This document shows positions 1-9,816 of a DNA stretch of 64,000 nucleotides, one piece after another. The translations under genes were made by a program, and so were the position numbers. The first letter of the stretch is position 1; each line of letters opens with the position of its first letter. Source of the DNA: Perkinsus marinus ATCC 50983 (lineage: Eukaryota; Perkinsozoa; Perkinsida; Perkinsidae); the NCBI RefSeq assembly GCF_000006405.1, contig NW_003206638.1, positions 69,413 through 133,412 on the forward strand. Direction: 5' to 3'. The notes under the pieces are model-generated. The model did not search any database, was not told the DNA's origin, and saw only the letters and a list, made by a program, of their open reading frames with translations.

Positions 1-128
1 CCATCCCAATCTGAAATGAGAGTGCAGTACCACAGATCGTCGATAGAGACTGCCTAGAGTTGGCGGCTTAGCATTGAATGGGATCGGATAGTCAATAATT
101 CATTGCTATAGCGTATTTGCATACGATC

Positions 129-857
129 ATGTGTTCCTTCATTCTTCTGATCGCTCTGTTCACTGTCTTGGGCAGCGGATACGACATCAGCAAATTGCCT
201 GTGGGAGTTGCTGAGCAGTAGGAAGAGCTACGACTCCCCTGATTGATTTTGAAGTAATTGCTTGATTAGGTCTTATGACGAGAGCATCGGCAAGGGCTAC
301 AATATTGGTGAGGGCCCCTCACTGAGGGGATTATCCGGGATCCTGTAGTGATTACTATATATCACGTCAGATATGGATGGACTACCAGGGAACTCTAATC
401 TGCCATACTACGGCAGGCCCACGAATTGCACTTGGCGCGATGGACAAGCTGTTGGGAGCTGTGATTGCCCGAACGAGCAGAGCAATTTCCTGCTTCACGT
501 AGGCTGATCATGTGATCATCATAAGTGAAAAATGTTGAATCGCCACCATATTATGATGGCGCGCACCGAACTTTCCATGTAGAGCCCTAGCGGTAAAACT
601 GGCTACGCGATCTGCGCTAAGCCATGCGATCAAGCCTCGGAATGTCCTCCGGCTCCTGACAGTGCCAGTGTCGATGTCAAGTGTGTTCTGTTTCGCTGCC
701 TCCTTGACTGTTCAGGCTTCTTCGATGTAAGTTGTAGTCGGATTTCCTCGGATACGTAGCTTGTCTCCTTCAGCGTTGCACACAGGAGGACTATTCCGTT
801 TGTATGAACTACCACATGGGTGAGGAAACAGGCACCATGTGTCTATGGATCCTTTGA
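129..857 (+). CDS. Secreted cysteine-rich protein, copy 1 (five exons)
   Basis: Five exons join in frame into about 160 residues: 129-217, 270-307, 371-498, 583-726 and 774-857. The introns are 47-84 nt with GT-AG ends. The protein starts MCSFILLIALFTVLGSG, a signal peptide, followed by a Cys-rich body with spaced pairs such as NCTW, CDCP, AICAKPC and CLLDC. The exon set is supported by a second copy at 4037-4660, where exon lengths, intron phases and cysteines are conserved. Intron 2 carries a 14-nt fold-back insertion absent from copy 2. I do not recognise the family. It is probably exported and disulfide-bonded; function unknown. The window begins inside its upstream region, which is also shared with copy 2. 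Confidence 0.75.
309..328. repeat. 14-nt fold-back insertion (X-s-X'-t-X)
   Basis: TGAGGG-C-CCCTCA-C-TGAGGG in intron 2 of the secreted gene. The paralogue near 4167 has one TGAGGG, so 14 nt were gained (or lost there). Confidence 0.9.
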
Positions 858-906
858 GAACTACCGCGGATCATTCACCATTACTCACTGTTCGATTACT
901 CAGGAT

Positions 907-964
907 ATGCAGTGAGTATTTTCTTGAACGCTAATATGCAGTGAGTATTTTCTTGAACGCTAAT
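907..964. repeat. 29-bp tandem duplication
   Basis: Two perfect adjacent copies of a 29-nt unit beginning ATGCAGTGAGTATTTTC. The equivalent position after copy 2 (near 4727) has one unit. The rest of 858-1736 shows no supported gene. Confidence 0.9.
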
Positions 965-1736
965 TGAGCGACATAATAGTTTATCTCTTCATCCGATTAA
1001 TCTAATCATCCAATTTCGAGAGTTTTGAACCAAATGCTCATTCGATTCGATCGTTGTTCGAGTAGACGGTTTGTGTTAGTCATTCAGTGAACCGCTGTCA
1101 GTGATGATCGATTGACAATATGCGGATGATTTATGCATCGTGCCTATGACTAGCCTATTGTCTATCATCAGCTAAGCGAGAAGGTTCATTTTCCGAGTCC
1201 AATTTCTCGAAAGAGTGACTTCCTTGATCTCTGACAGTGTCCTTCGGAGTCGACACATGGGCTACGTCTAAGCAGCGCGTGCCACAAACTGTTTATCCAT
1301 CGACCTTACACAAGCAACTTGCTTGAAGCAAGGTCGCACCATCAATCGCCAAAGTAAGCTTATAATGACGAACTCAGTCGATTCACACACAGCCAATTTT
1401 GGTAGCTCCAAGTCGGAACTACAGCAGCCAAGGGACCTAGCCAACCATATTGAAACCGAGTGCAGAGACTCCCACCATAACTTATGGTCCATAAGTATCT
1501 CCATTCTGTACATGCGTCTAAGTTATTCCGTGTGATTGCGTGATTCACCGCTGGCATAGGATATATCACATACTGCTGATGTTGTGTGTCGAGCGTTACT
1601 TGCTCTTGAGTCTGCAGACATCTGGCGTGAGGTGATCGGGACTTCCTAGGGTTCGTGAGTGTGAAAACTGGATCATCCCGTCGGGATGGAGTAGTCAATG
1701 AATCATCGATATTGGTAGTTGCATTTGGTAGTTGTT

Positions 1737-1835
1737 ATGTGCTCCTTCGCTCTTCTGATCGCTTTGTTCACTGTCTTGAGCAGCGGGTATGATAACAGCA
1801 AACTGCGTCTGGAAAACCTTGACACGCGTCTATGA
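1737..1835 (+). pseudogene. Orphan signal-peptide exon of the secreted Cys-rich family
   Basis: ATG opens MCSFALLIALFTVLSSGYDN, nearly identical to exon 1 of the gene at 129. After SKL the sequence diverges and reaches TGA at 1833-1835. None of exons 2-5 is visible downstream, so only the signal-peptide exon remains. It could encode a 32-residue secreted peptide, but a truncated duplicate is more likely. Confidence 0.7.
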
Positions 1836-2634
1836 CATGCGTATAGACACATCATGTGTCGCACACGGTGCCTGTTTCATCTGCCATCTCGTATTCGCTA
1901 GCTTTGTGCCGAAAAACATCTGATGATCAGGTTATCGACAGTGGAGTTATCAAACTAGCAGATGGAGCTAATATCATCCGCCCAATATCTCGTATTGACC
2001 TATGGTGTGCCACTGCTCGGTCATGAGTCTCGCAACCATTCCTGGTGGTGGAGTCGCTCTCTTTTACGATTCGATCTTGGGCATCCCTGGCCTTTCCTCC
2101 CTTGGGCTACACATTTGCTTCTCCGGTGTCAATTCCAAGCCGATCATCAGTAGCGGCCAACGGCCGGTGCGTGCGAGACGAGTCTCGGTGCGGCTCGGCG
2201 CTCGCTCGCCGAGCGCGCGAGCGATGAGCGAGCACGGTCTCCTATATTTCTCTCGAGACGAGCGGCGAGACTCGCCGAGACTCGCTCGGAGAATTCCTCT
2301 CCAAGAAATTCTCATAAAGAGCGCTTTTCTGGCCACGTAGTTGGTTATCAACTATTTCCGAATAAGCTGATTCATTATTGAGGATAGTTTTCTCTTGGCT
2401 GATACAATCTCAGCACGAGGGATCATCTCTCAGAGATGAGAAACTTCAAATTGAAAAGGTTTCGACGGAGGCACTAGGACTCCGAATTTCTGAGATACGA
2501 TTTTATCGATTTGGTACTAGTTCTGGTCTAACACAAGTCGAACTCGCCCGATGGATAAATTAATTGCGGAGAGACTGCTCATCATGCAAAGTCTTTGAAC
2601 TGTAGATGCAGAGATGCAGAGCCCAGCACTGTGA
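1836..2634. other. Intergenic, with a GC-rich CGAG/CTCG patch
   Basis: No gene supported. Positions 2160-2300 are GC-rich and dense in short overlapping CGAG/CTCG inverted repeats. Open frames here lack any recognisable domain or codon signature. Confidence 0.6.
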
Positions 2635-2654
2635 TCTGATGATCAGATTCTGAT
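2635..2654. repeat. 14-nt fold-back insertion
   Basis: TCTGAT-G-ATCAGA-T-TCTGAT, perfect, next to the 3' end of the hAT remnant. Confidence 0.85.
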
Positions 2655-3101
2655 CACCTCCTCATAGAGCTCTTTTCGAAAGCATTGGTGGTTTGAATTA
2701 TCAACAGTGATTCAAGAGTATTTGGCTTCAGTCCTGTTCTACGCATACCAAGCTGATCTCGTGCACGACTAAAAATGCTCTCGCCCGAGCTACTAGTGAA
2801 GAGTACAGAATTGCGCACAGATAGCTGCTTCTGATGACAGCGGGAATGTACTCTTAGCTTTCTCCCAAAATCCATCATATGAGTCGTCATGACAAGACAG
2901 GGTGAGATACCGCTTAACCTCGAGTGCATTGGTTGTAGCATGATCGGTACACCAATGAGCGTATAGTTCCCCGATAATAGACCTCATATTACGTTGCGTT
3001 GTCCTGTCGACAAGCGAGCGATTATCGACACCACGTTTATCCCCGAACCGGAACGTGGGCCTTCCAGTTGAAAGTTCACATCGAATCCTCGCTCGCCACA
3101 A
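2654..3101 (-). pseudogene. hAT-type transposase C-terminal remnant
   Basis: Two overlapping minus-strand frames together resemble a hAT C-terminal dimerisation region. One carries GFWEKAKSTFP; the other carries SSSGESIFSRARDQLGMRR followed by TGLKPNTLESLLI. This matches the family pattern of an aromatic-rich WW..YP lead, then S-S..E..FS and a basic R..L.P...L block. A frameshift between about 2820 and 2880 separates them. No RNase-H-like DDE core or terminal inverted repeats were identified, so this is a fragment. An open frame up to 3199 may be more of it. Confidence 0.55.
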
Positions 3102-3969
3102 AAATCTTCAGTCATTCTGGTGAACCATTTTCTCCGCTCCCCTTCTAACCAACCCATGAATACAAATTGTAGTATACAATCATCTACTCCAAACATCATT
3201 GGCCGAGATGTCTTTCATTCTATGACTTTTCTGTAGCCATGTTCTTCTTTGAAAATTTTTGCTCTATTTGTCCGTATTTTTCCCTTTTTCCTGCTTGAAA
3301 TAATTTTCCAAATCTCCTTCATCTTTCCGAAGGAAAGGGGAGGGAATAACTTGTGCCACCCTAGTCCCCGCTGTGCGCAACGCTGTCTGCTTACAACGTG
3401 CGCGCCCGAATATTAGCCAGCCAGACGCGGGAATCGTAGGTATGAATATAATATTGATGAGGCAGCACTGCTACCGCAGCAGCGTTTCCTAGTTACTATG
3501 ATTGCGTTCAGACGGTGCCGGACTCCCAGTACTACTGGGCTAGTAGTGATAGGTATCATGTAGAACTGCTTTGAACTTCAAAGTTTGAAGTTAGGCATAC
3601 TATGAGCATGCATTAACACGTGAATTCAATGTTCTCCAAACCGATCTCAGGTCCCAGGAATGCAGTCACAACCGCACTCTAGGATCAAAGCCTTGACGTA
3701 GAACTTCACGTGTACACAGTAGATGTGGAGCGAGGCAAATGCCACCGCTCGTTCAAATTTAGCTTTTTCATTTTCTGTCCTTTCTGTAAACAAGTAGCAC
3801 CTGTGTGAATTGCGATTCACGAATTCTATGAATCGTGGAAACCTTCGAACGCGCACATCCGGGACCCTCAGCCCTAGATTGCACACATTCCATCACGGTC
3901 AATATAATTGGTCGTGTTGGAGCGACAGGAGGCAGCAAACCCCAACAATATTCTCGTTGCCATCCCCTC
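3102..3969. other. Intergenic
   Basis: No supported gene. Contains fold-backs at 3526-3545 (one mismatch) and 3570-3589 (perfect). Other open frames are short and low in support. Confidence 0.5.
3570..3589. repeat. 14-nt fold-back insertion
   Basis: TTTGAA-C-TTCAAA-G-TTTGAA, perfect. A second, decayed one (CCAGTA-C-TACTGG-G-CTAGTA) lies 25 nt upstream at 3526-3545. Confidence 0.85.
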
Positions 3970-4036
3970 CATCCCAATCTGATATGTGCTCCTCCAGTAC
4001 CGCAGATCGCTTTGATCGGGACTGTCTAGAGTTCGC

Positions 4037-4660
4037 GGATACGATATCAGCAAATTGCCTGTGGGAGTCGCTGAGCAGTGAGAAGAGCTACGACTTCCCT
4101 GATTGACTCTGTAGTAATTGTTTGATCAGGTCTTATGACGAGAGCATCGGCAAGGGCTACGATATTGGTGAGGGGATTATCTGGGATCCTGTAGTGATTA
4201 CTGTAGGCTTGTGTCAGATATTGATGGACCACTAGGGAAGACAAATTGGCCATACTACGGCAGACCCACGAATTGCACCTGTTCCGGAGGCTGTCTTACC
4301 GGAGGCTGTGAGTGTCCGAACGGGCAGCACCTATTCGTGCAATATGTAGGATGATCATGTAATTGTGCGCATCAACCTTCACATGTAGTACCCTGTTGCT
4401 TGCTATGCGATCTGCGCTGAGCTATGCAACGACGCCTCCGATTGTCCCTGGGCTCCTGCGGGTGCCCATGTCGGTATCAAGTGCGTTCTGGGACGTTGCC
4501 TTCTCGACTGTACACCCCAACTCGGATATGTAAGTTGTAGTCGGATTTCTCCGGATACGTCGCTTGTCTCCTTTAGAACTGCGTAAACGAGGACTATTCC
4601 GTTTGTATGGAGTACCAGATGGGACCGGCTAAAGGCATCATGTGTCAATGGACCTTTTGA
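4037..4660 (+). pseudogene. Secreted Cys-rich protein, copy 2, signal-peptide region deleted
   Basis: Exons equivalent to copy 1 are all present and open: rest of exon 1 to 4077, then 4130-4167, 4218-4345, 4389-4529 and 4577-4660. Splice sites and phases are conserved, and the body gains extra cysteines (CTCSGGC). However, about 110 bp upstream of GGATACGA, holding the start codon and signal peptide in copy 1, are missing. The upstream homology joins directly at 4034-4037. Either the gene is dead or it makes a non-secreted product from another start. The open frames argue that the loss is recent or that an alternative 5' exon is used. Confidence 0.7.
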
Positions 4661-5525
4661 TAACTCATGATCGGACTCTCTATTGCGGAACATTCACCAT
4701 GACTCACTCACCGATTACTCAGGATATGCAGTGAGTATTTTCTTGAACGCTAACTGAGCGTTATGATAGTTTATTCTTTTCATTCGATTATTCTGATCAT
4801 ACCGAATTTCTAGTTTTGCTTCAACGTCTTGTGTGTCACACTTGTAAGACTTCCTTTCCACTTTGGGACCATCCGGGGATGACAGTCAATGACTAGTTAG
4901 GTGCACGAGCTACCTCGACTAAGCGAGTGAACAGTACGAAGGAGCATGTCGATATATTCCTCACCATAAAATAATATATTGGGCGAGCTTCACGAGGCAC
5001 CATATTATGGTGGATATATTTCACAAATATTATTACCCACCCAATCGATAGATTTGACTCCTAGGTCCTCCCCCGCCATAGCAAGCAGTTGACCGTAACC
5101 TGCTTATGATTGCAACGTTGAGATCGATACACGATGAGTCTCGGATCACCCACTTCTGATAGGCTCGTTTGCTGCTGTTTATTCTGGTCCTAGATTGTTC
5201 TTGTTATCGTATCACTCTGTGCGAACGCTCTCATTCGGAGGCCTATGTCAGTTCGTAATGTCCGGCCCGCCTTCACCAGTGTCCTCAGGACAAGCCGACC
5301 ATCACAGAGCAGCTGATCCTGCTAGGGCGGGTGCACCTTGTCCTCATCGAACTGGTGGTTGTGCCAGTAATTGTGTATCAAATATTGAATTGCTCAACAC
5401 AAGAACCCAATTACCAGTAAGGGGTAATTAATAAATAGTAGATGGTAGAGCCAGACGCAAACTGATCCTGCTCGAATCGTTAACTCCTGCATCTCTAGCC
5501 TATCTAAGTCATCCCTAGCATCCTA
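4661..5525. other. Intergenic
   Basis: No confident gene. A short frame from 5258 (MSGPPSPVSSGQ, later APCPHRTGGCASNC) is Cys-containing and could be an upstream exon of the next gene; no splice junction could be fixed. Confidence 0.4.
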
Positions 5526-5959
5526 ATGACAGGGTTGGAGAAAATCACGATTGCAAATTGCAAAGAACCCCCCAATGGAACGGGATGCCCTGTGTGTCAG
5601 TCCAATCGACAAGACCCTGTTATGCTTACAGTATGTCTTGGCTGCTTCAGGTGGTACTGCCTACTAAGATGCTTGTCAGATTTACTCCCCGTAGAGTCAA
5701 GAAGTCTTCTCGAAGGAGAGGGATTGGAGGACGGTATTGATTGTAAGTTGAGTGTTATCCTGACATGTTATTCACATGAGGTCAGCTTCAAGTGTTAGAT
5801 GAGCCGTGGTCCATCATCAGCATGAACTGCAAATACGACGAGTTGCCTGGTATTATCCCGGTGGGCGGTGCCCTACATCCCCTATTCCGAAGCGAGAAAT
5901 CCATAATTGGCCCCAAGACGAGAACCTGTCTCAGAGCGATGGATAGTAGGGCCTCATGA
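5526..5959 (+). CDS. Small cysteine-rich protein, possible zinc-binding
   Basis: Two exons, 5526-5742 and 5781-5959, joined over a 38-nt GTAAGT...GAG intron, give 131 residues in frame. Exon 1 has a CPVCQ pair, then VCLGCFRWYCLLRC, a CxxC-x(14)-CxxC-x(4)-C-x(3)-C layout reminiscent of a treble-clef or RING-like zinc site, though no histidine is in place. Exon 2 is ordinary soluble sequence ending DSRAS. Without the splice the first frame stops at 5798. No signal peptide is seen. The intron is short for this window, so the model is provisional. Confidence 0.4.
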
Positions 5960-6219
5960 CACGAGGCCGGGCCCGTGGAGGCCCTCCTATTCATCGCTAA
6001 TAATCAGCGAGGTCATGACCAGCTACGTCATCAGGCTCGTGACTGCTATTCCTTTTCGACCCGCTGACTCTCTTGGTCGTGAGATACTCTTTTCTGCCGT
6101 CCCATTGCGGAACCGATCCGAGATGTGGGCATCCGCGCTGTATACGAGAAAGCCTCCACTGTCCCGCAGCCCCTTTCTGCGACAGTCGATGGTGCCACAC
6201 AACGAATGAGAATAACCAC

Positions 6220-6789
6220 ATGATGTGGTCCACATCATCATCATCATCATCATCATCTTCGAGTTCGCTCCCCTCTTCGTCTGACGGACCTGAACTGGCG
6301 AATGATCATGTTGGTTCAGTGCCAAGCGGTGCCGCTGTTCCTCCCATTGTGATGCCGAATCGGGTGGACCAGAAGTGGCTGCAAGCGATGATGGCGGCCT
6401 TTGATAATGCACAGCAATCTAGGATGAAGCGAAGGTTGATGGATGGGGACTCAGTGGATTTGGTGGACTCAGACGATGATGATGACATCCCTCTCCCTCC
6501 TGCTGCTGCCCGTGCTGATGACGACGAATCGTCATTGACGATGAGAGCGCTTGCTTGGATTTGTAGTGTTCCATTTGTCAGGTGGTCGTCGTGGGTGACA
6601 AAGTTATTGTATTGGCAATACAGTATTGCTCGTTCCTTTCAGTGCTACATGTACAATCCGGTACAGCTACGAATCCGGAACGGGAAGATCATATTCGCAA
6701 TTAGAACTTTCAAATTCGTCATAGCACATTCATGTTCATCTGAGGGCGATAGGAAGTTCGAGTTTGTGATAGTTGAACTTTCAAATTGA
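6220..6789 (+). CDS. Open frame with poly-Ser and acidic tract, unknown
   Basis: A 189-residue frame from ATG 6220. It begins MMWSTSSSS, where the serine run comes from a (TCA)n microsatellite. A helical stretch (QKWLQAMMAAFDNAQQSRMK), an acidic SDDDDD tract and a hydrophobic aromatic C-terminal part follow. Acidic and helical content resembles gag N-termini, but no zinc knuckle or capsid motif is visible. It may be a retroelement fragment or a chance open frame. Confidence 0.3.
   Translation: MMWSTSSSSSSSSSSSLPSSSDGPELANDHVGSVPSGAAVPPIVMPNRVDQKWLQAMMAAFDNAQQSRMKRRLMDGDSVDLVDSDDDDDIPLPPAAARADDDESSLTMRALAWICSVPFVRWSSWVTKLLYWQYSIARSFQCYMYNPVQLRIRNGKIIFAIRTFKFVIAHSCSSEGDRKFEFVIVELSN
6232..6257. 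repeat. (CAT)n microsatellite
   Basis: About eight to nine uninterrupted CAT units, read as serine codons in the plus frame. Confidence 0.9.
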
Positions 6790-6935
6790 TTGGCTATCAA
6801 TCTGAAAGTTATCAATGATAGCTATTACCTAGTGCGAATGATACTAAATATAGAAGGTTATTGATGTTGGATAGTCATTACTACTATTATCATCAATATT
6901 TGTGAGTACTTCATCCTCTGATTTAGGCTTACCCC

Positions 6936-6955
6936 GGAGTTCAACTCCGGGAGTT
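6936..6955. repeat. 14-nt fold-back insertion
   Basis: GGAGTT-C-AACTCC-G-GGAGTT, perfect, in non-coding sequence. Confidence 0.85.
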
Positions 6956-7089
6956 CAGATGTCTGCCGAGAGTGGTAAAGACTCCTTGCTATCTTGAGAT
7001 TTTTCGAGCGCTCTAGACTCTGACATGTAGTGGAATTGAGCGAGGTGAATCAAAGCTCCTCAAAGGGTAGAGGGGAATCCAGCACTATC

Positions 7090-7721
7090 TTCATCATCTT
7101 CAGTGACTCCAAAAAATTCTATCCTCGATCTTCTCACGTAGATCATCTCGGAGGGATTCACGGAACTTCGCCGCGATGACTTCATCATCGATGTACCGAT
7201 TAGCAGCAGTTCTCATTAGACGTGCTTGGATCTCCACGCGATGAGCAAACTGCGTGGGAGTTTCCCCAAGCTTTCGCCGAAGGGATTGCCAATTTTGGCA
7301 TGGTGATATCTTGCGCCAGGCCGCATTATAGGTTTCGTCTAACCTCTCCCAGACTCGATCGATAGATAAGCCGTCAATGAACTTTCCTCCACCTTCGTCT
7401 CCACAGGGTCATCGAGCCTTTCAGGAGATATAGACGGGCAGGAAGACCTTCGAGCTTGAATAGTTTCAAGCTCTTCTCCACTTTGGCCTTGAATTATTGA
7501 TAGGGAACCTCGCTAGATGGGCCAGACCATGGTTGCTTCACACATAGTCTCAATTTTTGCACGTCCATGGTGGTCTGTACCGAAGATTCGATCCCGGTAG
7601 AATGCCGTGTTGGCGTCACACGTGATGAGGCAATAGGGGTATCCACCAGTGGGGATGCAGATAATCCTTCCTGACCATCCTCATTTCCACCTTGACGAGT
7701 GCTGACACCAGCCTTGCTCAT
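7090..7721 (-). pseudogene. Retroelement gag remnant
   Basis: Minus-strand sequence starts MSKAGVSTRQGGNEDG at 7721 and runs to an in-frame TAA near 7494. The same frame continues with KVEKSLKLFKLEGLPARLYL. A frameshift follows, and then a typical retrotransposon gag helical domain (RVWERLDETYNAAW, later TPTQFAHRVEIQARL and VIAAKFRESLRDDLREKI) to a stop near 7090. The order fits the capsid-like domain of LTR retrotransposons. One stop plus at least one frameshift make it dead, and no pol follows. Confidence 0.6.
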
Positions 7722-7848
7722 TGTATTACTGATATCTGGTAACTTATATTGAGAAGGGGTTGTGATCAACAATAGACCGATGAGAGACGACCAAAGAAAA
7801 CTGAACTTGTGATCATAGCTATGAGTACCATCGGCAGTCACTGACTTT

Positions 7849-8988
7849 GGGCCTGTTTCATAGGAGCAAATTGCGCCTTAAACTTAAGTAACGCCTTAAG
7901 TATACCTTAAGTAATTAGGACATCCTATTTCACTACTTAAGTAAGCACGTTAAGGCGCCTTAAGTTTAGGAATACTTAAGGCGCCTTAAGTTTCTGTGCA
8001 TATACTCAAGTATTCACGAGAAGCATTTCACAACATGCGTACTTAAGGAGCAACTTAAGTATTTCTTAAATTTTACTAATGTATAGCCGACCCTACCTAA
8101 ATAGATACTTAAGTACCGTGTTCGAATATTGCAGCCCACAGGGGTTGAACCAGGGACCCTTCGAAGTACGATGCTTAGATATTGCATCTCGCAGGGGTCG
8201 AACCGGAGACCTTACGTATGGCAGCACGGTGCTCTCCCACTTGTCCAGAGAGGCAAAAAAATCCAACCAAGAGTTCATTTCCTTCACGCAGCAAAAGCCG
8301 AACCGAACTTCACAATATGGTCACCTTTAAGAATCAGCCACTGCAAAACGTCGAGGAGGCAATGTTTGCTGCTTGTGAGCAGGAGATGAGGATCTGGGTC
8401 AATCACAGTCATCTCGAATAACTCTGATTGACCCAGATGCTCCATTGGATGGTGTCGGGAACGCTCTTCGCAAGAGCTACGTTCGCAGATAGTTGCAGCG
8501 ACTTCGTGATATTTCAGTGATTTGCGTCACCGTTGAGTTCACATGAGTATATTTTCTACTTAGCGGACCGTTGAGTGAAAGGACGTTTATTCTAGCTAAC
8601 ATTGTAATTCGTGGGAAATCCCCTTGTAGCTCGTTACCAATGGTAACTTACCATTGATACCTTACCCATGATCGAGGAAAGTAGTTGCGAAACAGTAAAC
8701 GACCATAGAAACAGCATACCTCAGATTTGTACCTGCGCCGAACGTATGGTAAACGAACAACCTAACCACTGGAGCATTTACACCACAAAACTGAACGTGT
8801 GATTCTATTCTATACCTGTAACCATGGTTAAGTAGATACTTAAGTACGCCTTAAGTTAAGGAGCTCCTTAAGTTGCTCCTAAACGTTGTGAAATGAGTTG
8901 AGTACTTCTTAAGTATACCTTAAGTAACTCCTTAAGTTGCTCCTATATTTAAGGCGCCTTAAATTAAGTATCCTTGTGAAACAGGCCC
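7849..8988. mobile_element. TTAAG-rich non-autonomous DNA transposon (1,140 bp)
   Basis: Begins GGGCCTGTTTCATAGGAGC and ends in the inverted form TGAAACAGGCCC. Subterminal regions are dense in short CTTAAG/GCGCC repeats. The element is flanked on both sides by TTT (7846-7848 and 8989-8991), a 3-bp target duplication. A 128-bp relative with the same ends lies at 17881-18008. GGGCC ends plus a 3-bp duplication resemble Tourist/PIF-Harbinger elements, but the duplicated triplets are TTT and AGT rather than TWA, so the superfamily is uncertain. No transposase frame lies inside. Confidence 0.8.
8110..8260 (-). other. Two tandem tRNA-like modules inside the TTAAG element
   Basis: On the minus strand two related segments carry B-box-like motifs (GGTTCGACCCC and GGTTCAACCCC) followed by similar tails. 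The first also has an A-box-like TGGACAAGTGGGAGAGC and a nearly complementary acceptor pair (GCCTCTC/GAGATGC). T-stem and anticodon stem do not pair well, so these are probably tRNA-derived (SINE-like) relics, not functional tRNA genes. Confidence 0.3.
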
Positions 8989-9233
8989 TTTCTCTCATCG
9001 GATGAGAGAAATTGTCTCAGAGAATATCGACAAGAGAAGCACAAATAGTTTTTCATAGTTTTCTCGCGGAATAAAAGGAGAAGCAGACATTATTTGTAGA
9101 CAGTGTTTCGAGCCAGAGTTTGTAGGCAGATATTTCGATGACAAAAGAACCATGGAATGAGAAGGTGGAGAACATTTCGAATTATTAACTTTCTAGCCTA
9201 GAATAGAGTTCAAAAAGAGGAAGGAAGACTGGG
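8989..9233. other. Intergenic
   Basis: Nothing supported. An 11-bp inverted repeat (TTTCTCTCATC around one G) starts near 8990. Confidence 0.5.
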
Positions 9234-9253
9234 CTGAGTGACTCAGCCTGAGT
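9234..9253. repeat. 14-nt fold-back insertion
   Basis: CTGAGT-G-ACTCAG-C-CTGAGT, perfect, just after the reverse transcriptase remnant. Confidence 0.85.
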
Positions 9254-9754
9254 CGATAGTCCTTACATCTTCGCCTCCAGAAAAATCATCGATATAGCTA
9301 ACGACGATAGTGGGAAAGTATGCCCTGACAGAAAGACCAACGCTTGTGATACGCGAAGATAGTTTCAGACACTCGATCTGACCCCACAGGCCTAAGCAAA
9401 GTGTCTAAACAAATATAAATGGGCCGTAGGCGGATTACGAAGTGCGACAAGAGTAGAGGTGTGCGGAGGAAACGACGCGATTTGCCGATAAGGACTTTGG
9501 TGGTCAGCACCCCATATGCGGAGATCAAGATCATCTGGCCAGGGATCCGACAGAGTGCTGTACATCTGTGTAATCGAGTCAATGGTGGGTACTACCCACT
9601 GGGTAGAGTCATACGACGATCGAAGTATTGGCAACCATTCAGACCCGACGCATTCAGCCTCGTTTTGGAGACCTGGCGTACGGGAAATCTTCGTGGAATC
9701 AAAGTCAGTCGCATAACTGTCGCCGTCGATGGAGCCAGCCATGGTGTGGTTCAA
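9254..9754 (-). pseudogene. Reverse transcriptase remnant
   Basis: Minus-strand frame reads ...LDLRIWGADHQSPYRQI, then VALRNPPTAHLYLFRHFA and a stop. In the next frame the sequence continues LGLWGQIECLK and reaches SYIDDFSGGED. YRQI after an acidic motif-A position, followed about 90 residues later by the YIDD catalytic box, is the classic RT layout. The shift between them and missing upstream and downstream domains make it a pseudogene. The LRNP..G..YLFRH.A stretch recalls DIRS-type RTs, but clade assignment is a guess. A fold-back insertion lies inside at 9586-9605. Confidence 0.6.
9586..9605. repeat. 14-nt fold-back insertion
   Basis: TGGGTA-C-TACCCA-C-TGGGTA, perfect, within the reverse transcriptase remnant. 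Confidence 0.85.
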
Positions 9755-9796
9755 CCACAGTGGCTATCGACTCCATCAATAGCCGCCTGCCACAAA

Positions 9797-9816
9797 GTGG
9801 CAATGCCACTGTGGCA
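9797..9816. repeat. 14-nt fold-back insertion
   Basis: GTGGCA-A-TGCCAC-T-GTGGCA, perfect. A decayed neighbour (GTGGTT-C-AACCAC-A-GTGGCT) lies at 9746-9765. Confidence 0.85.

Noticed and set aside
2654-3101. hAT transposase remnant as source of the fold-back insertions
   Set aside because: hAT excision does hairpin flanking DNA, but hAT makes 8-bp target duplications; the signature uses 6 nt. Kept only as a loose analogy.
8110-8260. Functional tRNA gene
   Set aside because: A and B boxes look plausible but anticodon and T stems do not pair.
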